Shown here: positions 1-8,788 of the stretch, in pieces
Layout of the letters: each line of letters starts with the position of its first letter
Numbering within the stretch: the first letter of the stretch is position 1
DNA from: DAIDJD01 sp035485275
GTDB lineage: Bacteria > Oederibacteriota > JAJYGY01 > DAIDJD01
DNA length: 64,000 bases
Assembly: GCA_035485275.1 (NCBI GenBank)
Contig: DATHOE010000012.1
Location: 124,001-188,000, forward strand
Direction: 5' to 3'
The notes under the pieces: generated by a model
Told to the model about the DNA's origin: nothing
What the model saw: the letters and a program-made list of their open reading frames with translations, nothing else
The model's database searches: none
Position numbers and translations under genes: made by a program

Positions 1-9
1 GGCAAATTT

Positions 10-1224
10 TTGGCACGCCGTATCAAAACTCTTGAATCCCCAGGAAGTCCCGCCCCCTGGTCCTGGCTGGGCCGCCAGGTCCTGGCCCTGGGCCTGGTGA
101 GCCTGCTCACGGACATGGGCACGGAGATGGGCATGCCCCTTCTGCCGGCCCTGGTCACGGGCCTGGGCGGAGGGGCCGTGGCCCTGGGGCTCATCGACGG
201 CCTGGCCGACACCGTGGCGGCCCTGCTGCAGCTTTTCGCGGGGCGGAGGGCGGACCGCAGCGGCCAAAGGCGGCCCTGGGTGCTCTTCGGCTACGGATTC
301 TCCGGCCTGATGCGCCCCCTTTTCGGCCTGGCGGGCGCGCCCTGGCAGGTGGTGGCGGTGCGCTCCGCGGACCGCGTGGGCAAGGGCCTGCGCAAGCCAT
401 CCCGCGACAGCCTGCTCGAGGCCGCCGCGACCCCGGAGACGCGGGGGCGGGTTTTCGGCTTCCACGACGCCATGGACAACGCCGGCCAGGTGCTGGGCCC
501 GCTCACGGCCGTGGCCCTGCTGGCCCTCTTCGCGGGAGATCCGCGCAAAGTGCTGGTGCTGGCCATCGTGCCCGGCGCTTTGGCCTTCGCCGCGGTGCTT
601 TTCCTGGTGCGTGAGGAAGGCCCGAAAGCGGACAAGAAAGCCCCGGTCCTTAGCTGGATCCCGCCCCTCGAGATCCTTCCGGCACTCATCCCCATCGCCC
701 TCTTCACCCTGGGCAACGCCAGCGACCTCTTCCTGCTCCTGAAGGTCCAGTCCGCGGGCGCGCCCCTCTGGGGCCTGGCCCTGCTGTGGTCCGCCTTCGC
801 CGTGGTGAAGGTCCTGGGCGCGCTTCTGGGGGGGCCCTTGGCCGACCGCCTGGGGGCCCGCGCCGCCATCAGCCTGGGCTGGGCCTGGTATGGGATCATC
901 TACCTCGCCTTCGCGCGCGCCGGCAGCGTCCGCGCCATGGTCGCCCTGTTCCTCGCCTACGGCCTCTTCCACGGTTTCAGCGAAGGGCCGCAGAAGGCCC
1001 TGGTGGGCGCCCTGGCCCCCAAGGCCCTCAAGGCCACCTGCTTCGGCTGGCTCGGCCTCACCACCGGCCTGCTGGCCCTGCCCGCCGGCCTGCTCTTCGG
1101 CGGCCTGTGGGCCTGGCAGGGGCCGGCTTGTGCCTTCAGCGCCGGCGCGGCCCTGGCCCTGGGCGGCCTGGCCCTGCTGTGGACGCCCTGGGTCCGCAGC
1201 CCTGGCCCGGAGGCGCGGGCCTAA
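10..1224 (+). CDS. Major facilitator superfamily transporter (start uncertain)
   Basis: An integral membrane protein of about 404 residues with roughly 12 hydrophobic segments, as expected for an MFS permease. The segment RVGKGLRKPSRD near residue 120 and the loop GPLADRLGAR in the second half are typical of MFS permeases of unknown substrate that carry an R-x-G-K-G-x-R motif. The first in-frame start inside the window is a TTG at base 10 with no visible ribosome binding site, so the true start may lie upstream. It is followed by a promoter for the next genes, so it probably belongs to a preceding operon. Substrate unknown; a drug, sugar or metabolite exporter are all possible. Confidence 0.8.
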   Translation: MARRIKTLESPGSPAPWSWLGRQVLALGLVSLLTDMGTEMGMPLLPALVTGLGGGAVALGLIDGLADTVAALLQLFAGRRADRSGQRRPWVLFGYGFSGLMRPLFGLAGAPWQVVAVRSADRVGKGLRKPSRDSLLEAAATPETRGRVFGFHDAMDNAGQVLGPLTAVALLALFAGDPRKVLVLAIVPGALAFAAVLFLVREEGPKADKKAPVLSWIPPLEILPALIPIALFTLGNASDLFLLLKVQSAGAPLWGLALLWSAFAVVKVLGALLGGPLADRLGARAAISLGWAWYGIIYLAFARAGSVRAMVALFLAYGLFHGFSEGPQKALVGALAPKALKATCFGWLGLTTGLLALPAGLLFGGLWAWQGPACAFSAGAALALGGLALLWTPWVRSPGPEARA

Positions 1225-1231
1225 GGGGCAG

Positions 1232-1260
1232 TTGCCACTGGCAAAGGCCGATGCAATAAT
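1232..1260 (+). promoter_or_regulatory. Sigma70-type promoter with palindrome over the -35
   Basis: TTGCCA (1232-1237) and AATAAT (1255-1260) are separated by 17 bases, and a TG one base before the -10 makes an extended -10. The -35 is part of the palindrome TTGCC-act-GGCAA (1232-1244), which could be a repressor operator. It would drive the two exported TPR-like genes that follow, starting 40 bases downstream. Confidence 0.6.
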
Positions 1261-1299
1261 CTTGGCGTTTAGCCTGTCCGGCCCGAGCACAGGAATGCC

Positions 1300-1944
1300 A
1301 TGCCGTCCTTTGCGTCCCTAATCCTGCCCGCCTTAAGCCTGTTTTTGCCGGCCGCCTGTTTCGCCGATTCCAACGCCGCGCTCCAGCACGACACCGCCGA
1401 GGCGCTGTCCCAGGGCATCGTCAACAACAACTCCCAGGAATTGGGCGTGGGCCTGATGGGCCTGGGCGCCATGGCGGTGCTGGACGCCGCCAACGCCCCC
1501 GCCCCCCGTCCCGCGGGCCCGAGCCCCGCCCAGATGGCCGAGATCCGGCGCCAGCAGAGGCTGGCCATGGCCGCCCAGCAGCTCAACAGCAAGGGCCTCG
1601 CCTACCTGAACGCGGGGAAATACGGCATGGCCATTTTCGAATTCCAGATGGCCCTGGCCAAGACCCCGGGCGACGCCGGCATCGCCAACAACCTGGCCAT
1701 GGCCAAGCAGCAGCGCGCCTTTGAGGCCGAGAAACGGGAGGCCCTGGGCGACCTGAAGGGGGCGCCCGGCGCCTCCGCCCCGGACGGCGGGCTCAAGGAC
1801 GACGCGGCCTCCGACAGCGCCCTGAAGGACGACTCCCAACCCGCCGCCAAGCCCAGGGAAAGCACGGAAAAGCCCCAGGAAAGGGCCCAGGAAGCCAGCG
1901 CCTCCACGGACAGCGGCGCGAACGACGACCTGCAGTTGAAGTAG
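1300..1944 (+). CDS. Exported TPR-like protein of unknown function
   Basis: A 214-residue protein with an N-terminal signal peptide (hydrophobic stretch to about residue 22, plausible cleavage after CFA). The middle, around residues 85-145, reads as one or two degenerate TPR helices-turn-helices (GLAYLNAGKYGMAIFEFQMAL then GDAGIANNLAMA). The C-terminal third is low complexity, rich in Ala, Asp, Lys, Ser and Pro, and probably disordered. The ATG at 1300 follows an AGGAA. An in-frame neighbour of the same general type lies 51 bases downstream, and the two probably share the promoter at 1232. I do not recognise a named family. A periplasmic scaffold or tether is possible but not shown. Confidence 0.7.
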   Translation: MPSFASLILPALSLFLPAACFADSNAALQHDTAEALSQGIVNNNSQELGVGLMGLGAMAVLDAANAPAPRPAGPSPAQMAEIRRQQRLAMAAQQLNSKGLAYLNAGKYGMAIFEFQMALAKTPGDAGIANNLAMAKQQRAFEAEKREALGDLKGAPGASAPDGGLKDDAASDSALKDDSQPAAKPRESTEKPQERAQEASASTDSGANDDLQLK

Positions 1945-1995
1945 TTCCGCACACGCGGACAGAGACGTCCAAACACAACCCACCCGGAGTCAGTG

Positions 1996-2994
1996 ATGAA
2001 AAGCTACAAGCAGTGTTTGTTGACGCTCTGCATGGTCTGCGTCGGCCTGGCGCCGGCCGCCCATGTGTTCGCGGGCGCGCGCAAGGATTTTGAGCGCGCC
2101 GTGGCCCAGCTGCAGAAGAACCCCGGCGACCGCAACCTGCGCCGCAGGATCATCCTGCTGGCCCGCCACCTGAACCCGCCCCCGCAGAAGTCCGCGGACG
2201 TCCAGATCCTGGAAGGCAAGGCGGTCTACCTGGCCAAGTCCGCCTCCAGCCCGGCCGACTACCGCGCCGCGGTGGACGCCTACAACAAGGCCACCCTGAT
2301 GGCGCCCTGGGACGGCAACCTCTACTACAACACGGCCGTGATGGAGCAGGCGGGCGGCCTGCCCGGTGACGCCATCCGCGACTTCAACATGTACCTCTTC
2401 GCCGAGCCCAATGCCTCGGACAAGGACCAGGTCCTGGCCCGCATCGGCAAGCTGCTGGTGGTGCTGGACAAGAAGAAGCAGAGGCAGCAGGCCATGGCGG
2501 AGACCCAGCAACAGGCCGCCATCCGGGCCCAGCAGCAGCAGGTCCTGGCCCAGGAAAACGCCCAGGCCTACCAGTCCTGGCAGGCGCAGAAAACCGTGGG
2601 CGCCGTCACCACCGTGATCGGCGTCTGCGGGCTCGCCCTGGGCGCGGTCGAGTTCGGGGTCGGCTACGGCAACGAGTCCTCCTCCGACTACACGGTGTCC
2701 CCGGGCTACAGCGGCGGCGTAGAGTACAACATCTACTACGAGGGCAAGTACTGGTCCAAGGCCAGCTACGCCTCCTACACCCAGGGCGAGCAGCAGGTAA
2801 CGGCGGGCGGCGTGGTCATGCTCGTGGGCGTGGTCGTCACGGTCGTCGGCGTCGTCATCATGCCGGGGCCCTTCCATCCGCGCCTGGCCCTGCTGAACTA
2901 CCAGGATGACCAGCTGGCCTTGGGCATCCCGCAGGTCAGCATCATGCCCCACGGCGAAGGCGCCCGGGCCACCCTGCTCAGCGCCCAATTCTGA
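1996..2994 (+). CDS. Exported TPR/coiled-coil protein with C-terminal hydrophobic segments
   Basis: A 332-residue protein starting at the ATG at 1996, which is better spaced from CGGAG (1984-1988) than the GTG three bases earlier. A signal peptide ends near AHVFA. Residues about 30-150 are TPR-like (AVDAYNKATLMAPWDGNLYYN, then LPGDAIRDFNMYLF). A Gln-rich coiled coil follows at about 155-195. There are then two short hydrophobic Gly/Val-rich stretches (about 200-220 and 270-295) flanking a Tyr/Ser/Gly-rich loop. A periplasmic or inner-membrane-associated protein is likely. Its position just before glgE suggests nothing specific. No named family recognised. Confidence 0.7.
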   Translation: MKSYKQCLLTLCMVCVGLAPAAHVFAGARKDFERAVAQLQKNPGDRNLRRRIILLARHLNPPPQKSADVQILEGKAVYLAKSASSPADYRAAVDAYNKATLMAPWDGNLYYNTAVMEQAGGLPGDAIRDFNMYLFAEPNASDKDQVLARIGKLLVVLDKKKQRQQAMAETQQQAAIRAQQQQVLAQENAQAYQSWQAQKTVGAVTTVIGVCGLALGAVEFGVGYGNESSSDYTVSPGYSGGVEYNIYYEGKYWSKASYASYTQGEQQVTAGGVVMLVGVVVTVVGVVIMPGPFHPRLALLNYQDDQLALGIPQVSIMPHGEGARATLLSAQF

Positions 2995-3062
2995 GCCTGA
3001 TCCCGGCCCAGGCAGGCCCCAGGAACGCACACGACACGCACACGGAGTGAGGGATCTACCGC

Positions 3063-5012
3063 ATGGAGCTTCGCAACCTGTACCCCGAGATAGACGGCGG
3101 TAAGTACCCTGCCAAGACGGAAACAGACCGGGATTTCATCGTGGAGGTCGACGCGCCGGGCGCGGCCGGGGTTTTCCTGAAGACCCGCGCCGCGTCCGCA
3201 ACGCAATGGCAGAAGACCCCCATGTTTTCCCTGGAGGCCTGCGGCCTGCCCGGGCGCTGGCGCGGCGCGGTCCGCTTTCCCGCCAGCGGCGCCTACGTCT
3301 ACACCGTGGAGGCCCACAGCGGGGCCGCCCGCCCCAAGGTCCTCGAGTACGGACGCGAGCTGGAGGTCGTGGTGGAGCCCGTGGTGGGCCGCTACGGCGC
3401 CTGGTACGAATTGTTCCCCCGCTCCCAGGGCCGGGTGCAGGGCAAGAGCGGCACCTTCAGGGACTGCGAAGCGCGCCTGCCCGACATCAAGGCCATGGGC
3501 TTCGACGTCATCTACCTCGCCCCCATCCATCCCATCGGGCACACCAACCGCAAGGGCCCCAACAACAGCCTGCACGCCGAGCCCGGCGACCCGGGCTGCG
3601 TGTGGTCCATCGGCGACGAGAACGGCGGCCACACCGCCGTGCACCACGAGCTCGGGACCCTGGCAGACTTCAAGCGCTTCGTGGACAAGGCCGCCAAGCT
3701 GGGCATCCGCATCGCGCTGGACGTCGCCCTGACCTGCTCCTACGACCACCCCTGGATCAAGGAGCACCCCGGCTGGTTCTTCCACAACCCCGACGGCACC
3801 ATCAAGTACGCGGAGAACCCCCCGAAGAAGTACGAGGACACGGTCTTCCTGAACTTCTACCCCGAGGACCGGGAGGCCATGTGGAACGAGCTGAAGGCCA
3901 TCTTCAGCTTCTGGATCGGCCAGGGCGTCTCCATCTTCCGCATCGACAACCCGCACACCAAGCCCGACGAATTCTGGGCCTGGTGCATCAAGGCCGTGAA
4001 GGCCGAGCACCCCGACGCGGTCTTCCTGTCCGAGGCCTTCACCTACTACGAGCGCCTGGAGCTCCTGGCCAAGCTCGGCTTCTCCCAGTCCTACACCTAC
4101 TTCACCTGGCGCGTGCGCAGGGACGAGATCATCGAGTACATGGCGCGCCTGACCCAGACCTATGTGAAGGATTTCCTGCGCCCCAATTTCTTCGCCAACA
4201 CCCCCGACATCCTGCCGCGCAACCTGCAGGAGGCCGGGCGCCCGGCCTTCCTCCAGCGCGCGGCCCTGGCGGCCACCCTGGCCCCCACCTACGGCATCTA
4301 TTCCGGCTTCGAGCTCTGCGAGAACCGGGCCCTGGTCGGCGGCGAATCCTACGCCGACTCCGAAAAATACGTGTGCAAGGTCTGGGACTGGGACCGCCCC
4401 GGCAACATCAAGGACTTCATCTCGCTGCTGAACAAGGCCCGCGCCGCCAACCCGGCGCTGCATTACCTCGACAACCTGGTCTTCGCCAGCTCCACGGACG
4501 AGCACGTCATCGCCTACGCCAAGGTCAGCCCGGACCGCTCCAACGCGGTGCTGGTCGCGGTCAACCTGGACCCCTGGGCCCAGCGCAGCTCGCGCGTCAC
4601 GGTCCCCATCGAGAGGATGGGCCTGGACCACCGCTACGCGGCCGCGGAGCTGCTCACCGGGCGCTCCTATGTCTGGACCGGTCGCGAGATCAACGTCTTC
4701 CTCAGCCCCGAGGCCCCGGTCCAGATCTACCGCCTGGGTCCGGCCCCGGCCGCGGGGGCGCCGCAGGCCTTCAGCTCAAACGACGCCGAGACCCATTTCG
4801 CGCCCTTCGCGGACCTGCAGTTCAAGGCCGCCCACAACAGCGACCTGCTGGCCCGCCGCGAGATGAAGCGCATCTTCAACGAGCACATGGCCCCGCGCAT
4901 CTTCTACGGCCCCAACTACGACGAAGCCTACCACGCCGTCCTGGACCGCCTGGCCCGGGGGAAGGGCTTCGACTCCATCCTGGAAATGTCCATCGGCACG
5001 CCCGGGCACTAA
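3063..5012 (+). CDS. glgE: Alpha-1,4-glucan:maltose-1-phosphate maltosyltransferase
   Basis: GlgE moves maltosyl units from alpha-maltose-1-phosphate onto glucan ends (GH13 family, cytoplasmic). The N-terminus has the GlgE-specific beta domain (YPEIDGGKYPAK). The barrel carries the GlgE signatures WYELFPRS, APIHPIGHTNRKG and FRIDNPHTKP. The nucleophile is Asp295, the acid/base Glu324 (FLSEAF) and the third carboxylate Asp382 (NTPDIL). ATG at 3063 follows GGAGTGAGGG. It lies 18 bases before glgM, so the two make a maltose-1-phosphate glycogen pathway. After the usual C-terminal beta domain, near residue 560, there is an extra tail of about 90 residues (rich in FAPF, RREMKRIF, YGPNYDEAYH) that I do not recognise from canonical GlgE. 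Family assignment is very secure; the tail is unexplained. Confidence 0.95.
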   Translation: MELRNLYPEIDGGKYPAKTETDRDFIVEVDAPGAAGVFLKTRAASATQWQKTPMFSLEACGLPGRWRGAVRFPASGAYVYTVEAHSGAARPKVLEYGRELEVVVEPVVGRYGAWYELFPRSQGRVQGKSGTFRDCEARLPDIKAMGFDVIYLAPIHPIGHTNRKGPNNSLHAEPGDPGCVWSIGDENGGHTAVHHELGTLADFKRFVDKAAKLGIRIALDVALTCSYDHPWIKEHPGWFFHNPDGTIKYAENPPKKYEDTVFLNFYPEDREAMWNELKAIFSFWIGQGVSIFRIDNPHTKPDEFWAWCIKAVKAEHPDAVFLSEAFTYYERLELLAKLGFSQSYTYFTWRVRRDEIIEYMARLTQTYVKDFLRPNFFANTPDILPRNLQEAGRPAFLQRAALAATLAPTYGIYSGFELCENRALVGGESYADSEKYVCKVWDWDRPGNIKDFISLLNKARAANPALHYLDNLVFASSTDEHVIAYAKVSPDRSNAVLVAVNLDPWAQRSSRVTVPIERMGLDHRYAAAELLTGRSYVWTGREINVFLSPEAPVQIYRLGPAPAAGAPQAFSSNDAETHFAPFADLQFKAAHNSDLLARREMKRIFNEHMAPRIFYGPNYDEAYHAVLDRLARGKGFDSILEMSIGTPGH

Positions 5013-5030
5013 GTTCACAGAGGTCCCCCC

Positions 5031-6164
5031 GTGAAAGTCACCCAATTCACCCGCGAGTATCCGCCCCATGTGTACGGCGGCGCGGGTGTGCACGTCAAAT
5101 TCCTGGCCAAAGAGCTGGCCAAAATCATGGACGTGGACGTCCGCTGCTTCGGGGAGCAGGACGCCCGGGACCCGGGCCTGCGGGTGAAGGGCTACGCGCC
5201 CTGGAAGGAGCTGCACGGCGGCCCCAAGTTCGCGCCGGTGCTGGAGACCCTTTCCGTGAACCTCCTGTCGCAGTGCGAAGCCCTGGACGCGGACGTGGTG
5301 CACAGCCACACCTGGTACGCCCACTTCGCCGGCCTGCTGGCCAAGACCCTCTATGGCGTGCCCTTCGTCGCCACCTGCCACAGCCTGGAGCCCCTGCGCC
5401 CCTGGAAAGAGGAGCAGCTTGGGTCCGGCTACGCGCTGAGCGCCTGGATCGAGAGGACCAGCATCGAGGCCGCGGACAAGGTGGTGGCGGTCTCCAAGCA
5501 GATGAAGGCCGACATCCTCGAACACTTCAAGATCCCGGCGGACAAGGTCGAGGTCATCCACAACGGCATCGACCTGGAGCTGTGGACCAAGCGGCCCCTC
5601 AGCCCGGCCCTCAAATCCGCCTGGGGCATCGCGGACGACTATGTGCTCTTCCTGGGGCGCTGCACCCAGCAGAAGGGCGTGGAGCACCTGGTGGACGCGG
5701 CCGCGGACATCCCCTGCCATGTGGTGATGGTCATGGGCGGCGCCGACACCAAGGACTACGAGGCCCTGATCACGGAGAAGCTTAAAACCGCGAAGAACGT
5801 CCTGCACATCAACAAGATGCTGTCCGAGGACGAGGCCGCCCAGCTCTACAGCGGGGCCCGCGCCTTCATCTGCCCCTCCATATACGAGCCCTTCGGCATC
5901 ATCAACCTCGAGGCCATGGCCTGCGAGGCGCCGGTCATCGCCTCGGCCGTGGGCGGCATCGTCGAGATCGTGGTCGAGGGCGAGACCGGGCTCCTGGTCG
6001 AGGCCGGCGCACCGGCGCGGATCTCCGGGGCGGTGCGCCGCCTGCTCAAGAACCCGGCGGAGGCCAGGGCCATGGGACTGGCCGGGCGCCGCCGCGTGGA
6101 GGAACACTTCGGCTGGGCCTCCATCGCCCGGCGCACCAAGGAACTCTACGCCGGGCTGCTTTAG
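5031..6164 (+). CDS. glgM: GT4 maltose-1-phosphate synthase / glycogen synthase, GlgM type
   Basis: A 377-residue GT-B glycosyltransferase starting at GTG. The N-terminus (REYPPHVYGGAGVHV) matches the actinobacterial GlgM/GlgA family, not the longer classical GlgA (about 480 residues). The nucleotide-sugar site has the E-x7-E pattern in YEPFGIINLEAMACEAP. In mycobacteria this enzyme makes alpha-maltose-1-phosphate from ADP-glucose and glucose-1-phosphate, the GlgE donor. Adjacency to glgE is the main argument for that role here; plain glycogen synthase activity is the alternative. No glgC or glgB is in the window. Confidence 0.88.
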   Translation: MKVTQFTREYPPHVYGGAGVHVKFLAKELAKIMDVDVRCFGEQDARDPGLRVKGYAPWKELHGGPKFAPVLETLSVNLLSQCEALDADVVHSHTWYAHFAGLLAKTLYGVPFVATCHSLEPLRPWKEEQLGSGYALSAWIERTSIEAADKVVAVSKQMKADILEHFKIPADKVEVIHNGIDLELWTKRPLSPALKSAWGIADDYVLFLGRCTQQKGVEHLVDAAADIPCHVVMVMGGADTKDYEALITEKLKTAKNVLHINKMLSEDEAAQLYSGARAFICPSIYEPFGIINLEAMACEAPVIASAVGGIVEIVVEGETGLLVEAGAPARISGAVRRLLKNPAEARAMGLAGRRRVEEHFGWASIARRTKELYAGLL

Positions 6165-6172
6165 CGGTTGCG

Positions 6173-7498
6173 ATGGACGAGCCCGCCAGCCTCGCCGCGC
6201 GCCTAGCCGCCCGCACCTCGCCCGCCATCATCCCGGGCCTGGGGCGGACGCGCTCGCTCCTGAAGCTGCTGGGCAACCCCGAACGCGGGCTCAAGGTCAT
6301 CCACGTGGCGGGCACCAACGGCAAGGGCAGCGTCTGCCGCATGCTCGAGAGCGTGCTGCTGGCGAAAGGCCTCAACACGGGCCTCTACACCTCGCCCCAC
6401 CTGGTGCGCTTCAACGAGCGCTTCCGCGTGAAGGGCGCCCCGGCCTCGGACGCCGGCCTGCTGAAGGCGGCCGGACCGCTGTGGCGGGCCCTGGCCATCC
6501 AGGCCACGCGGCCCGAAGGCCCGGCCACCTATTTTGAAGCGATCACGGTCCTGGCCTTTTTGTTCTTCCGCTTGAAGCGCGTGGACGTGCTGGTCTTGGA
6601 GACGGGCCTGGGCGGCCGTTTGGACAGCACCAACGTCTGCGTGCATCCCCTCATGACGGTCATCACCAACATCTCCCTGGAACACACGCAGATATTGGGT
6701 TCAACCGAAGCCGCCATCGCCTTTGAAAAAGCCGGCATCATCAAAAAGAGCAGCCCCCTGGTCACGGCGGCCCAAGGCCGGGCCCGCGCGGTCATCCTGC
6801 GCCGCTTCCGGCGGGTCCAGGGCCCGGGCTCCAAAACAGCCTGCCTGGCTTTGCGTCCAAGCAGGGACTGGAAGGTCCTCTCCTGGAGCGAGCAGGCAGA
6901 GAAACAATTTCAAAAGGTGGAACTCCTGCACCTGGGTTCCAGGCACAGCCTGAGCCTGCCTTTGCTCGGCGAGCACCAGCATGAAAACCTGGCCTGCTGC
7001 CTGGCGGTTTGCAAAATCCTGGCCAAGCCCCTGGGCCTGGACGATGCGGTGGTGGCCAAAGGACTGGCCCGGGCGGATTGGCCGGGCCGCTTGCAGGTCC
7101 TGTCCAGGGCGCCCTTGACCCTGGCCGACGGCGCCCACAACCCCGCCGGGGCCAAGGTGCTGGCCGCCTACGTGCGGGGGCTGCGCAGCCGCCGGGCCTT
7201 CGCCCGCTGCGCCATGGTGGCTGGGGTCCTGAAGGACAAGGATTGGAAACGCATGTTTTCGACGTGGAAACCCTGGGTGGACCGCTTTTTCTTGGCGAAG
7301 CCGCCGGATGAGCGCGGTTTGGGCGCCGAGGAACTGGCCGCCTGGCTCAGGGCCAGGGGCTGCCGGGCTGAAACCAGGAAAAGCCTGCCTTTGGCCCTGT
7401 CCGCGGCCCGATCCTGGGCCGGCAAGCGCGGTTTGGTGGTGGCGGCGGGCTCCCTTTACAGCATGGGAGCGCTGCTTAAAAGGCGTCGAGTTCGTTGA
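6173..7498 (+). CDS. folC: Bifunctional folylpolyglutamate / dihydrofolate synthase
   Basis: A 441-residue Mur-ligase-like enzyme that adds glutamate to dihydropteroate or folates, using ATP, in the cytoplasm. The P-loop is GTNGKGS (about residues 46-52), followed by TSPHLVRFNERF. ETGLGGRLDSTNV and the HT of SLEHTQILG are family hallmarks. The C-terminal ligase domain has DGAHNPAGAK. It starts 8 bases after glgM and is probably cotranscribed with it. Its stop codon overlaps the -35 of the promoter for the next gene. Codon use in the second half is slightly less GC-rich than in its neighbours, but nothing suggests a recent transfer. Confidence 0.93.
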   Translation: MDEPASLAARLAARTSPAIIPGLGRTRSLLKLLGNPERGLKVIHVAGTNGKGSVCRMLESVLLAKGLNTGLYTSPHLVRFNERFRVKGAPASDAGLLKAAGPLWRALAIQATRPEGPATYFEAITVLAFLFFRLKRVDVLVLETGLGGRLDSTNVCVHPLMTVITNISLEHTQILGSTEAAIAFEKAGIIKKSSPLVTAAQGRARAVILRRFRRVQGPGSKTACLALRPSRDWKVLSWSEQAEKQFQKVELLHLGSRHSLSLPLLGEHQHENLACCLAVCKILAKPLGLDDAVVAKGLARADWPGRLQVLSRAPLTLADGAHNPAGAKVLAAYVRGLRSRRAFARCAMVAGVLKDKDWKRMFSTWKPWVDRFFLAKPPDERGLGAEELAAWLRARGCRAETRKSLPLALSAARSWAGKRGLVVAAGSLYSMGALLKRRRVR

Positions 7499-7524
7499 CG
7501 AAAAGCCGTTTCAAACAGTAAAAT
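7495..7524 (+). promoter_or_regulatory. Strong sigma70-type promoter, long 5' leader
   Basis: TTGACG (7495-7500) and TAAAAT (7519-7524), spacer 18, each one mismatch from consensus. The -35 covers the folC stop codon. The resulting leader is about 100 bases before the GTG at 7630. It contains short GC stems (CGGCA/TGCCG at 7549-7562 and GCGGG/CCCGC around 7577-7595) that might be regulatory or incidental. Confidence 0.65.
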
Positions 7525-7629
7525 CCTTTGTCCAACTATCCTTTTCCCGGCAGCGGTGCCGTGAAAGCGGGGGCTCTTGTCCCGCCATAAGGGAAGGCAC
7601 GGTTGGAAGGCTTTTTTCGGGAGCGTACC

Positions 7630-8730
<1,101 letters not shown>

Positions 8731-8751
8731 CGCTGTTCACGGACCGGCCGG

Positions 8752-8788
8752 AGGCGTCCCTTCAGCGGAAGGGACGCCTTTCTTTTTT
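8752..8788 (+). terminator. Intrinsic terminator abutting the lptD start
   Basis: A perfect 9-bp stem, AGGCGTCCC (8752-8760) and GGGACGCCT (8771-8779), has a 10-base loop and then TTCTTTTTT. It ends the sugar-ATPase transcript. The T-tract runs directly into the ATG of lptD at 8789. Confidence 0.88.

Noticed and set aside
7603..7629. Earlier TTG start for the sugar ABC ATPase
   Set aside because: No ribosome binding site and the extra residues do not fit the family; GTG 7630 has a well-placed GGGAG.
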